Positions 24,058-35,109 of a stretch of DNA of 64,000 nucleotides are shown here, piece by piece. The stretch is taken from positions 11,430,026 through 11,494,025 of the forward strand of contig VZDJ01000594.1 in NCBI GenBank assembly GCA_008694505.1, read 5' to 3'. The position numbers were made by a program, and so were the translations under genes. Below the pieces are notes generated by a model, which did no database searches, was not told the DNA's origin, and saw only the letters and a list, made by a program, of their open reading frames with translations. The DNA is from Cyanoderma ruficeps (Eukaryota; Chordata; Aves; Passeriformes; Timaliidae). Position 1 is the first letter of the stretch. Every line of letters begins with the position of its first letter.

Positions 24058-24254
24058 GTGTAATAGCAGTTGTGATATTCATCATCTTTTGCATCATTGC
24101 CATCATGAGCAGATTCCTCTATCAACACAAACAAGCACATCGAAATAGCCAGAAAAAGGAGAAGGAATACCCTGAAAACCTTGAGAGTTCCTTTAAAGCT
24201 GACATTGACTTGCAAAACACAGTGAGCGAGTGTAAACGGGAATATTTTATCTGA
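24058..24254 (+). CDS. CNTNAP5: CNTNAP5 last coding exon: transmembrane helix, cytoplasmic tail, stop
   Basis: The exon follows a TTTACAG acceptor. It completes a Gly codon, encodes 64 residues and ends at TGA 24252-24254. [20 protein letters not shown] is a clear single transmembrane helix followed by a basic stop-transfer region ([16 protein letters not shown]). The tail [20 protein letters not shown] then SECKREYFI is acidic in the middle and ends in Tyr-Phe-Ile, a class II PDZ-ligand pattern. The juxtamembrane basic stretch is where family members bind protein 4.1-type adaptors (family knowledge). The SECKREYFI ending is, as I recall it, specific to CNTNAP5, whereas CNTNAP2 ends in EWLI and CNTNAP3/4 in KKEEC. 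That is the basis for the symbol. Confidence 0.93.
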
Positions 24255-24350
24255 AGGACAATGCAATTTCTTCTTACTCTTCCTCCCCTAACCTCCCTTT
24301 CTTTATTCCTTTCTCCCTCCCTTTTTTCTTTTTGAATTTTTTTTTTAACA
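24255..24350 (+). other. CNTNAP5: Start of CNTNAP5 3' UTR, polypyrimidine-rich
   Basis: Directly after the stop the transcript strand is almost all C and T (about 24267-24348: TTCTTACTC, CCTCCCCTAACCTCCC, TTTCTTTATTCC, TTTCTCCCTCCC, T-run). This would be a dense pyrimidine tract in the mRNA, of the kind bound by PTB-like proteins. The UTR identity follows from position. The protein binding is inference. Confidence 0.75.
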
Positions 24351-24875
24351 CTCATTTTTTGCTAGCTTCTTTTTCATTTGGAAAAGACCGCCCTGCACAG
24401 GAAACACTGAGAACAATCACAGTGCCTCATTCTCTGCACAAGAACCTGGCAATCACAGTTTACTTCTGCAGCTCAAGAGACCTGTTATCCCATCCTACAC
24501 AAAATAAGATCCACATGCACACCTGGTTTCTGCTGTCAGTTCTTGGATGTTTCAAAGTCCCTGCATTTATTTGTTGGTTTTGGGTTTTTTTTTTTTTCCT
24601 CTGGAGCCATTTTAAGTCATTGCTTTTACACTAGAGCTGGACTATGTAAAGTACAGGTAAAGTAGTTGAACACATAGCTCTGCAGATACTGGGACAGGAT
24701 AGAGGGAAAGAATGAGATCAAAACACCTGGTTTATTTCATGGGCTCATTTACAACAGTCATAAAGAACCAGAACTGGCCAAATTCTCAAATGTTATTAAT
24801 TGATATATTGTCTATTGATTTAAATGGTGTTAAATTAATTTGTACCAGTTGAAAAGCTGGTATGACGTAAAGGAA

Positions 24876-24881
24876 AATAAA
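24876..24881 (+). terminator. CNTNAP5: Candidate proximal poly(A) signal AATAAA
   Basis: The first canonical hexamer after the stop (about 620 bases) is followed by a moderately T/C-rich stretch. A second AATAAA lies at 24974-24979. Either could end a short 3' UTR. Downstream GT-rich elements are weak at both. Confidence 0.3.
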
Positions 24882-26115
24882 ACTGTCCTCATTAAGCTCC
24901 TTCCCCCAACCTCCTGTCCTTTTACTGTAACTTTTAGGCTTCTCAGTACTTTTCCAACAATATATGTATCAACAATAAATACCATTCCCATGCACCTTTT
25001 CACCTCCATCTCATAAGGCTGGCTACGTAGACCCAACGTGCACTAGTATAACCCTAGCTGAAGCATGGAAAATAGTAGCTTGAATCTCCAAGGGGTTTAG
25101 GAAGCTGCTAGGACTTAGGTGCTCTATATTTGTCTGAAATTTTAGAAATGCAGCATATGCCTGTTCATGCCACATGGAGGATTATCACACACTGAGGTTA
25201 AACGCTGTTGCCACTGTGGAAAACAAAAAGAACATAGATGAGGAAAAAAAAAACCAAAATAGTTTAATCTTATACGTGACTCACACCTTCTGCCAGCTCT
25301 TCTAAAAAAAGAAAAAATTAATCCTACTACTCAACCCTCCCAAAACTGCATGAAAGATTGATTGGTATTTCCTGTTTGTAGAAATTGGAATAACTTCTCC
25401 AAAGATAAATAGACAGAGGTCTGATGTCATGTCTAAAAAGATGAATATTTGATAAACCCTCTTTACAAGGAAGAACATTAGGGAAACAAACAGATCAACA
25501 GATCCCAAATGCTCTACTTCAAATTTATTTTTGCTCCCTTTATTTTTTAAAGTCTTCTGTCTTTTCCTGATTGGGAACACTACAAAAGAATCAAGTTCTG
25601 CCCATTTTACTTGTGCTGGATGGTTACAGTGTGAGGATGACAAACCTCCTTTTCAATCACAAACATCCTAAGGGTAAAAGATAAAGGAGTCCCAGCTACT
25701 GAGGTTTTGAGCACCCTGTTGTGTCTGTGTGACATCTGCCTTTGCAGGGCTTCGGAACAGTATGTAGAATTTGCTGATGGTAGAATTAGGCCTAAAGTTA
25801 AGGGGGGAAAATCTTATTCATTGCAGTACTCTTGGTAAGAATTAATTCGAGACAATTGATTGTGCAGCTGAATTTCCTTCTTTGCCCTATACCCTGTGCA
25901 GTCATCCTGGGGTTTCCAAACAGTAGTCCTTTTTACATAGATAAAAAATTAAAGAATCCCAGCATAAGGTAATAACTCCCAGCAAACTAGAGAGGAGCTT
26001 ACACATGCAACAGGTGCTATTTTTCTAGGCAGTTCATAGGAAAGGTATGTAGGTGTTTATTTGTTTAAGTTTTTTGTTAGAGGTTTTTTATGAGAGGCGA
26101 CACCAGACAAAGAAG

Positions 26116-26129
26116 AATAAATAAATAAA
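26116..26129 (+). terminator. Candidate poly(A) signal, overlapping AATAAA hexamers
   Basis: Three overlapping AATAAA hexamers are followed by 'tgactgtttggatatggtga', a G/T-rich stretch. Use as a cleavage site is possible, but the hexamers may be just a short ATAA repeat. Confidence 0.25.
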
Positions 26130-28745
26130 TGACTGTTTGGATATGGTGATTCTTTACCAGTTCTTTTGGAGCATTCAGGGAAGAGAAAGCATTCTTGGAG
26201 TGACAACATTCTTACGTGAAGAGAAATATGAGGCCAGCCCTATAACCAGAACTCTTCACTGAGCAATTTTATAAAGCTATCTATAGTGAAACTAGTTTGG
26301 TGCCATCCTTCCTCAGCCATGGTCAGCTGCAGCCGTTTTGCTGTTTGGGTGACACAATTGCTTGACAGTGTTTCTGTGTGGTGAGTATTGGAATGATGGA
26401 CTGAGTAGCTGTGTTCTCTTTATATTGCTTTGTCTTTGGCAGCAAAATCCTGGCAAAGCAATTATATTTTCTCTTTCCTTCCTGCAGATCAAGCTGCTTC
26501 TTTTGGCATGGCAGAAGGGAGGAATAGGAGAGTTCATGGGCACCTCTGCCTGTGTTTGAGTAATTTTTTCTGAAATGACCTCTTGTATGAGACATCTCTG
26601 ATGTGCTAATGTGCTTAATTGGCTACATGAAGAATGGAATAGGAAGGTAAAACTCTGAAAATTTAGGTTGGGGTACATCTGGAAAAAGAAAGAATTGCAC
26701 ATGAATGCATGCATGGGTATACAGACATGTGCATCTACACCTGTGGATGTACTGAGATGGGAAGATTTTTATGCCACTGGGCTGAACAAATGAACACATT
26801 TATATGGACTTCTAAATCAGGATGTCAAAATTATTCTTATTAAAAGATAGCTGCAATATACTAAATGAAGTACTCTAAATATTTACTCCTTTTTTGTTTT
26901 TTAAATTGTTTTGTTCTAATGCGTTCCTTAGTGAGGGCGTACTCGGATTTCCTTCAGCACCAGTTAAAGGCAATTAACACTACTTTTTATAAAAGAGAAG
27001 AAATACAGTGTTGAAAAAGTCTACTAGTGCTAAAATTCATTTTCCTTAGATCAAATTATAACTTTTTCCCATCTATTTAAAACCATTTCTGCTATTTTTG
27101 TCAACATTTCTCTTTAAATGGGTTGTTTTCCCTTTTTCTTTTAGCTGTCAGGCTAGATAATATTTTTCAGTAAAGCCAGAGGATAATACTTTTTATACAT
27201 AAAATTTCAGGTTTCGTTTCAGTGGAAAACCTGAGACTGTCAAAGAGTTGTTTGGAGGCATTGTTTGGGTTTTTTTCCTTCCCCAAGATGAGTTTCATAA
27301 TAAAAGTAAGGGGCTGGTAGAAAGACACTAAGTCTCTTTTTTTTCTCTTGGTGATACGATATGTAGCCCCTGAAAATTATTATTGCTAGGCAGGGATTTT
27401 TGGACTGTGAAATTACAAAGTATCTTAGGTATGGATTTAGGCGCTGCAAATTCTGTTTTCCAGAAAAGGCTTGACCAATAATAGACACGCTGATAAAGAT
27501 AAGTCATACAGTCTGAGCTGGATGCCCAGAAGGACTCTCTGTGAATGCCAGTGCCTGGCTATAGAAAGGAGAGGAAGGCTAGATGTCAGAAAGCTGTCTC
27601 CAACTAACTTGGCTGCCACCTTGGTGAAGGATAGGCTTTACAGGGAATTTAGTGTCTTGAGGATGTGGATCAATGCTAAAGTGACTAAACAAAATGAGCA
27701 TTTAACTCAAATTAATTTCAGTTGAGTTTCTGTGTCTGTCTTGCTCTGAAATGTTCTAATATATTACAAGGCATTTAAATACCTTTAAAAATTCAGTCCC
27801 ATTTCTCTTTAGGAAAAAAGAACTTTGGTCCTAAGTAAGTTACCTATGTAATTGGCAGTTAGTATTTCATCTGGCCTTATTCACTTACTAAAGACAAGAA
27901 AACTGTGAGTGTTTTGGGTCAATTTTTAACATGTACACTTTTTATTTTTTCTCATTCTTACCGTGGCTCAGGACTTAAGTTATGTCTGCAGTGAAAAAGC
28001 CAAATAAAATATATGCTCTTTACTCATATGGGCTAAGCCAGAATTCCCAGCTGGGTAAATACGACTGTAAAAATGAGACAAATAGAGCTGTGCTCTTATC
28101 AAAGTGTGTTCGGTCATGAGATGCCCCTGATATTTAAGTTAAAACTATAACTAGATTACAAAAATAAGATGCTTTCTCTTGACTTTATTTTAACCTGATC
28201 TAGATAGACTTAACTCATCCTGTTAATCAATTGTTCAATTTTTACAGTGTAATCCAAACCCTTATTTTAATGAGATCTTCGACTATATTAGCATTTAGCT
28301 GATCACATATTTCACATATTGGATGAGGAGCAATCAATATATCAGATTGTTTCACTATGGTGAGGGGTTATGAATCTTTTCCTAATGAAGTCAGTTATTG
28401 ATTTTGCTGAAGATAAGATTGAAACCTCTGAAGCACTTGGATATTGCTTTTATCTGAGTCTTTGGGGTTTGTTTCATTTTGCATTTGGTTTTACTGACTG
28501 CTTGTTTTACAACTGTCATCCAATCCTGTCTAGTCCTGTGGCTGGTGAGGACAGGGCAAATGTCTCAAACATCCTATCAGATTGAATTAATCACTAGAGA
28601 TGCCTCTTTCTCTCCATTGATTATAAAGACAGGGTGGTCTCCTGGCAACAGATAAGTTACTTTTAGCAGAATTTGCCTATGAATCCAAATTTTACAGTAG
28701 TTTCAAAGATCCAGTAGACACATCTCCATAGGTATTACAAGTGAC

Positions 28746-28761
28746 TTTTTTTTTTTTTTTT
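28746..28761. repeat. T-run
   Basis: Sixteen T residues about 140 bases before a 44-bp repeat copy. Simple sequence. Confidence 0.8.
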
Positions 28762-28897
28762 ACTGAGGTTACAGCTGGGGTCAAGGAAGGACACCCTGCA
28801 TCTAAAATTAAACTAAACATCTCTACCTAGTAAATTTATACATCTCCTTGTAGCCAAATACATGAAAATTGAGTTTCAAAGTACTGCTTTTAGTCTG

Positions 28898-28941
28898 CCC
28901 ACTAACACTGGAAGGATTTTATGGGATTTTAATGGATAAAG
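28898..28941 (+). repeat. Dispersed direct repeat, copy 1 of a 44-bp pair
   Basis: The block starting CCCACTAACACTGG and ending TTTTAATGGATAAAG recurs at 31730 with 41 of 44 identical bases. Neither flank extends the similarity. The family is not recognised. Confidence 0.85.
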
Positions 28942-31729
28942 TTACAATCTGATCAGTAATCTGTGGGGAAGTAGATAATTCTCCTTTCAGTGTGTTGTAG
29001 ATCCACCATCCATATTTTGCCTCACTTGGGAGCTTTGGCAGATAGCATGCATGAAGCCAGACCCACACGTTTCTGAATCTAAAGCTAACTCGGCCCCCTC
29101 AGATGCCTTTCTGCATGCCTGGTGCCATTTGAGATGATACCGAAGTATCTGTGCAGCTCCAGGAAGGATGAAAGTCTCTCCTGTCAGTCTTATTCTGGCA
29201 TCTGTTAACCCCAAGTAGCTATGTCTGATACTTGCTGGCTTTTCAAATTATAGTAAGTAACTCCTAAGTTCTCAGTGAGATGAATCCCTGAAAAAATAAA
29301 TCCCATCTTCAGAACAAAGTCAACCTTCCTTCTGTAAGGAAGCCACTCAGTTGACATGCATCCTCCACTTCAAATTGGCAAGAGTGTAGTGGAGGCAGAA
29401 CTTGACCTCTTTGTGGTCCACCATCTCATGCCATTGTCTTTTGCCCTCACCTACACAAAGTTTACCCCAAACAAGACCAGTTTCAAGTATTCTGCTGCAC
29501 TATTGTTTTTTCACAGACACAAAGGACTTTTTTTCTATTTTACTTTTCAGAAAGCAACACTTCGTAAAAGACTTGAGCAAAGTCTGAGACCTTGTGAGTG
29601 TTATTTAAAAGCTTTCATGCAGTTTTTTAATGCCTACTTATCAAGCAAGCCAAGTGATACAATTATACCCCTGTCAAACCAAGGGCCTTAGCCACAGTCT
29701 TCAGAGGTTGGTGGGAGGCCTCTTGCTTGACTACAGTTAGAGTTGCACTATGCCTTTTTGGGGGGTTTCCTTCACAGGTTGGTATCACGGCTTCAAAGCA
29801 TGATTTGTTCTCTTGGGTTCTGCAGTTTGCTGCACTTTCTTTCCCAGTGGAAAGTTCTTCATGTCCTGTTTCGGTGTGGGCGGCCCCCTCCTGCCTGCTA
29901 CTTCTGTACATGAGACTTCTAAACACATTCTTCTTTTGGGTCTGAAGCAGCTTTTTTCTTTGATTGTTTATTTCAAGACATGCATATAGAGAGTTTGAAT
30001 ATTTCAGTGTATTGGTACTTATTTTTGTGATTTTTTGCACTAAGTTACTCTGACAAAAATTGAAAAAAAGCACACTTTCTGGTGAATTGTAATTTGTAAG
30101 CTCGTTGTTTGTTGTTTGTAATGTGCTGAGTCTACAAGCCGAGCTAAGGAAGGATTAAGGCAACAGTTTGTGTTGACAGTGTCACTCCATACCTAGTTCA
30201 CCTCTGCTTTCTTCATCCCTCCTTTTTGTTTAACATGTGCAGCTATCAAATTGCTGGTAGGAGTCAGAGGAGCTTGTTTCACAATTGAAATTAAGATTAT
30301 GATTTTTCTCCTGGCAGTCAGAGAAACCAAAATGTCAGCTTAGTGTTCAACCAGAAGGGAGACTGCCCTCCATCATGGAAATGTAGTCACCGAGAGCTAA
30401 GGATCCCTAGGGAAAAAGGAGGACATTGACTTCAAACTATCATTGTGATGGGCTAGTGATGGAGGCAAAAGCTCTTGGAAAACGTTCCAGTGTTTGAAGC
30501 CATGCATGATAACCATCAGGTGGATATGAGGCTCTTGGGTATTTTTCAGTGGTTGGTTTTTGCCATGGAATGAATTGCTGCTTAGTCTGCCATAACATAG
30601 TTGTCCTGGTGATCTGTAAAGTATCAGAGACATGCTTCCAACATGGGGGAGGATTTCAAAGCTCTGGCTGATACCAGATCCGAACCTCCCTAGTTAGATC
30701 ACTGGAAGTCTCCCAGATAACCCAAAGGAGAATTGGGGATGGTGTCCCTCAAATAATCACAACATTAATCAAATGTTGGGTACAACAGGTGATCCAAAGG
30801 ATGGTGTTTGCTTAGAGACTTTCCACTCCCTTGTTGAGGATGCTTATGGCAGCTTCTTTCCAATCTACTGACTGCTGTTTACATTGCAACACCACTTACT
30901 TTTTGATATGCTAGTCATAACTCTCTTCACAAATTTCAATCCCACAGCCCTAAATAGAGTTCATTTGGAGCAAATTCGGCATGGGAAATTATTTACTCAT
31001 TTTTGCATGCCCTTTACAGCTCCTTTTTGTGTCCTTTAGGCACACCCTTCTCTGATGTGTTTTGTCATTGCTGCCAATGCAGCACTCATGTTGTCAAGAA
31101 AGAAGAAGGATTGTTTCTTAGGTAAATCTTAGATGCAGCCAGTCACAGCCTCACCTTCCATTCACAACACAGTGGAATTGAAGTTTCAGGAGCTTAGGAG
31201 ACCAAACAGGACCATTTTTTTCTTCAGACATCCAGTCATAAAAATCTCTACTCTGTGATTTTTATTAAAAGAAACCAGTAACACAGGCCATTATATCTAA
31301 ACGATAGTGAGAACCTTAACACTGTCGTACTTCGCCTGCTTTGAAACGCCCTTTGTGAAAGAAACAGAGACAGCTTCAGACCTGGCTGTAATCCTGTTTA
31401 GGTCAACGTAGATACATCACAGATGAATTTAGCCTCATATTGCTCTTGTTTTGATGATCTCCTGCAAACGGAGGCTGACATACATGAATCCAAGTCAGGA
31501 CCTTGTATTTATCATCCCTTACTGCTGTCAACGAGAGTTGCATTCACTGAAATTGTGTTGTTTCAGAACTGTGTCATCAAAACTATGAATAAAATTTGGG
31601 ATAAGGAAATGAACTTCAGCTCCACAAAGCCCATTATACGACTTGAGTCAGCTTCAGGAGTTTCTAAAAATTTGTGTTTGGGGAGGGTTGGTTTGTGGGT
31701 GGTGTCTTGTCAACCAACTCGGGAGCCCA

Positions 31730-31773
31730 CCCACTAAAACTGTAAGGATTTTATGGGATTTTAACGGATAAAG
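31730..31773 (+). repeat. Dispersed direct repeat, copy 2 of a 44-bp pair
   Basis: This matches 28898-28941 with three substitutions (at block positions 9, 14 and 36). The central 'aaggattttatgggatttt' is identical in both. The copies are 2832 bases apart in the same orientation, both downstream of the CNTNAP5 stop. Confidence 0.85.
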
Positions 31774-32225
31774 GCACCCTAAAAACAAAAAAAATGGCAA
31801 AATGGCAGCTGCAATTAAGTATTTGTAATAATAAAAAATTGGTTCTTTCTACTGATGAGCCCTTCATCATTCATTTTACTTTGTTCTACTCAGATTGTAT
31901 TAAATAAATCTCTCAGAGCTCTGTTCATTTTATTAGCAAAGCAAAAAAAAAGATTTTTTTTTTTAATGGTTCATCCAAGGGTAAAGCAAGAGTCTCTCAG
32001 TTACAGTAAAAAGCAAAATGGAGATTTAGATTATTCCCCTTTCACTATCTGGTTTTCTAAAGAGAATTCCACAGGACGTTGCCTCAGTCTAAGTCAGTTT
32101 TGTAGACAATGTAACATGTCTTAATACCCTGTTAAGGGATTGAAAAAATTTAGCCTTAGCTTCTTTCGTTTTCTATGGTTACTGTTGTACAGAAGAAAGA
32201 CTTAAACTGTAAGTAATGTATATTT

Positions 32226-32231
32226 AATAAA
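32226..32231 (+). terminator. Candidate distal poly(A) signal with strong GT-rich downstream element
   Basis: AATAAA is followed within 30-60 bases by 'ttttgtatgattttgtgttg' and later 'cttgtgttttta', good downstream elements. It is preceded by TGTA motifs ('ttgtac', 'ctgtaag', 'atgtatat') of the kind bound by cleavage factor I. This is the best polyadenylation context I saw on the + strand after the CNTNAP5 stop. It could end a long CNTNAP5 3' UTR or an unrelated transcript. Confidence 0.4.
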
Positions 32232-34314
32232 AAAAAGACTTTTTGTATGATTTTGTGTTGAAGACAAATGCCTCCTCTTGTGTTTTTATTTTATCTTCTA
32301 GCTGAATGAACATTAAAAGGTGCTGACTATGGGAAAACTAATTTTCGGGTTGTTTACATGTTAACTCTAAGCCAACACAGCTCACTGGATGATACTATTG
32401 ATTTATTGATTTCAGCTGTGGCTAAAAGTTAATGTCAGAGGAAATCTGGTCATCATCCACATCCCTGACACAACTCATCAATGCTGGTGGGCTGACTAAA
32501 AATTGTGTCTGCAGATACGCCCTGGTTCTGGTTAGAAAACCTGCTCAGTCACAGCTCTGTAGCTCTGTGCCCACGCTCACAGGTCCGCACACACGTTCTG
32601 CCATGCAGAAACATCCAGTGTTTCTGTTTCTTCCATGGGTCCCCTCACACCAGCTGCACTTCTGGCTGTCACGGGGATCACACTCACACCCTGCTGCCTT
32701 CACACGTGTCCCTAGTGTGATAAATGGGATGTGGCTCAGTCTCAGGGATTCTGTCTTGGCTTTAGGTGCTTGGTCTGATTATTTTTTTCCCCTTCCTTGG
32801 AAGCTGAACAAATAAATCTCTTAGTCTCTTTTGAAAATCACGGTGTTTGATATTATCAACCAAGAACCAGTAAACACTGACTTAGAAAATAGCACATCCT
32901 AGGAAGTACAGGTAGGAAGATTCTTTTTCAAGAGTTTCACATGCTTGGACCTGCTGCAGTTTTCATTGTAAACTTCCAGTACTTACATGCTCTGTGTTTC
33001 AGTGAGCCAAAGATTTTCACATTAACAGGGGTGATGTGGGTCCCATTATCTTAGGAATTTCTCAGTGTTTTGTTTTTCCCTTTCATTTCTGGACAGCCTG
33101 TCACCCAGAACACAGGGTTGACACAGGTTTGTAGTCCTGCCTGGGGAGGGGCTATCTGGCAGGACAGCTTTGCAGTATCTACTCTGGGGTTCTACAGACA
33201 GTGGGGCACAGTGCCCTTCTCCTGGGGCTGATCCAGCCTAGCCCAGGCATCCCAGCCCCCAACCAGCCATGCACCAAAGCCTTCCTACCCAACAGAACCT
33301 TCCTGGTGTCCCCTTGTCCCTGGTGGCTGTAGGAGGTGGGGTTAGGCATCACTTCTCTTAGATAAAACCTCAAGTAACAATTCATTCCACACCAAATTGC
33401 TTTACTCGGGAGGAAAAATAAGGCAAGACAGAACTACATAAATCTTTCAGACTTTCTTCATAGCTAATATAGTGGGAGCAGTAACCTTACAAAGGTTTGT
33501 AAGGACAGTATAATCTCCTACAATTTTATCTTTAATCCAGACCTTGGAAATTAAGTTTGCATGGTTTACAGTCTGGAAATGTCAATGTTAATTGACTTTC
33601 ATTTTTCTGAGTGGAGAGAGAAAAACTGGGTTTTTTTCTTTAACACCTTAAGTGGGTGCTTTAGTCACTCCCGTAATTTTGGGGTGATTTGGGCTTTTTT
33701 GGTATTTTTTTCAATGTGTTATGCTTTCTTCCTGAGTAGGAACATGATGAGTTAAAGATATTATTCAGAGGTTACATTAAATAATTGCACTGGTGTAATG
33801 GAAATGCATATATCTATTTGGCAGACTGACAAAACTTCATTTATTGCAGTTTATGGCTAGTTAGCCATGTCTAGAAGAGGGGACAAGATATCATTGTGGG
33901 TTGTGGTCAAATCTTATTCCTCAGCACCTGCTCTCCTTTTCTATCATCAGGCAGCACTAAGGAGGAAAGAAAAAATCCTCTTTTTCAACTTCCACGAGTA
34001 GCAGGTGTGTTATGTTAAAGCTTTGTTCCTTCAACCAAAGGCCCATGGGCAGATGTATACAGGCAAATACCATTAAGTGAACACTGCTGTGAAAGAAAGG
34101 CAGGAGCCCTGCTGGAGTCAGCTGTGGCACTTTGCTTTTTCCCCACAGTGTAAGTACTAGGCAGCTGCAGTCAGTGCTTATTTTTCTGTACCTGTTGGCT
34201 TCCAAGTAATCATAAAAAGCAGCCATACAAGGTCATATTTTTTTTTCCAAACCCCCATGCTGGCGATGTATGTATCTAGCTCTTCTTAGCTTGAGATCAT
34301 TTCTCTTCCTTTCT
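32232..34314. other. Intergenic stretch, no gene recognised
   Basis: Two slightly GC-richer patches (about 32450-32720 and 33130-33350) stand out from the AT-rich background. Their frames show no family motif, and an AATAAA at about 32810 follows the first patch. I see no element I can name. Confidence 0.5.
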
Positions 34315-34400
34315 CAAAGCCCAAATTAAATAGCCTTTGCCCCAGTTTAAGCCTATTACAGCTTGTCCTATTGCCAAAGCAATGGGAATAGCAGCTCAAT
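34315..34400 (-). mobile_element. Probable old CR1 fragment, antisense
   Basis: 'aaatagcctttgccccag', 'tttaagcctattacagc' and 'ttgtcctattgcc' resemble the reverse complement of a CR1 3' region ('...ccagtttaaaaccattaccccttgtcctatcac'). Only these short blocks align, so the call is tentative. Confidence 0.45.
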
Positions 34401-34576
34401 CCCTTCCTGCCATGCAACAGCCCTTTTCCTGTTTGACTGTCTGAACTATCTGTTTCTGTTTAGAAACTCTTCTCTAACAAAATGTTTTCAGAGCTCTGGA
34501 GTGGTGGGGGCCAAACTACCATGCAAACCAAAATGCTGATGGCACATCAATAATATGATTTAAGAGTCTGCTACAA

Positions 34577-35109
34577 ATGCTTATTTATCAGAAAGGAGCT
34601 GCCTGGCACAGGCATCAGCTCTGTTTCCTATCGCTGCTGGTGCCCAGGATGGAGAAGCACCTCAGCCCCAAAGCAAAAGTTAAGCAAAAGTCTTCCTTTA
34701 TTAGTTCACCCCATCTTCCTAAAAGGCTGCAAGCTGTTGTGAAGAAAGAAATCTGCTTCCAGCTGGGACAAGACCATTTAAAAGTGACAGGGCAGAGATG
34801 ATGCTGGAGTTCTTTCTGGCCCACCAACACTGCCAGGGGTTCAGTGAATATTGCAATAATTACTGCAGGAGGAAAGGATTCTTTTTTCCAGAGCAGACTG
34901 TTGTGCAGGATCCTTACAATGTGATCCAGAGGCTCCTCAACACCATCAAGTTGAAGAAACTGCAGACTAAAAGGAGAGTCCAAAGGGGATTTATGTATCT
35001 GTTGGGGCAGGTTATGGTCCTGGGATCTGAAACAAAACGTATCACTTTGAGACACTACCGTGGGAAAAAAAAAANNNAAAAAAAAAAAGAAAACTCCTTG
35101 ACTCCTTGA
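34577..35109 (+). other. Unrecognised region open on both strands, ending in an A-run with an NNN gap
   Basis: Two abutting + frames (74 and 103 codons) and one minus frame (146 codons) are open over about 450 bases of moderately GC-rich sequence. It ends in A(10)-NNN-A(11). The protein sequences show no domain I know. A decayed retrocopy with a poly(A) tail, an old repeat, or chance are all possible. I do not call it a gene. Confidence 0.3.
35075..35077. other. Three-base N gap within an A-run
   Basis: NNN splits a run of As (35065-35088). It marks an unresolved homopolymer in the assembly. Its true length is unknown. Confidence 0.9.

Larger units (their letters stand above)
24351..32225 (+). 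other. Repeat-poor 3' flank; possible long 3' UTR of CNTNAP5
   Basis: About 7.9 kb of AT-rich sequence in which I saw no CR1 or LTR copy and no recognisable exon. Proximal poly(A) hexamers AATAAA occur at 24876 and 24974, and an overlapping AATAAATAAATAAA set at 26116. A much stronger context lies at 32226. The stretch also contains one copy of a 44-bp repeat at 28898 and another at 31730. Whether it is transcribed cannot be told from sequence alone. Confidence 0.4.

Noticed and set aside
26313..26714. 133-codon minus frame
   Set aside because: No domain, signal peptide or exon context, and an overlapping second frame is also open; consistent with chance.
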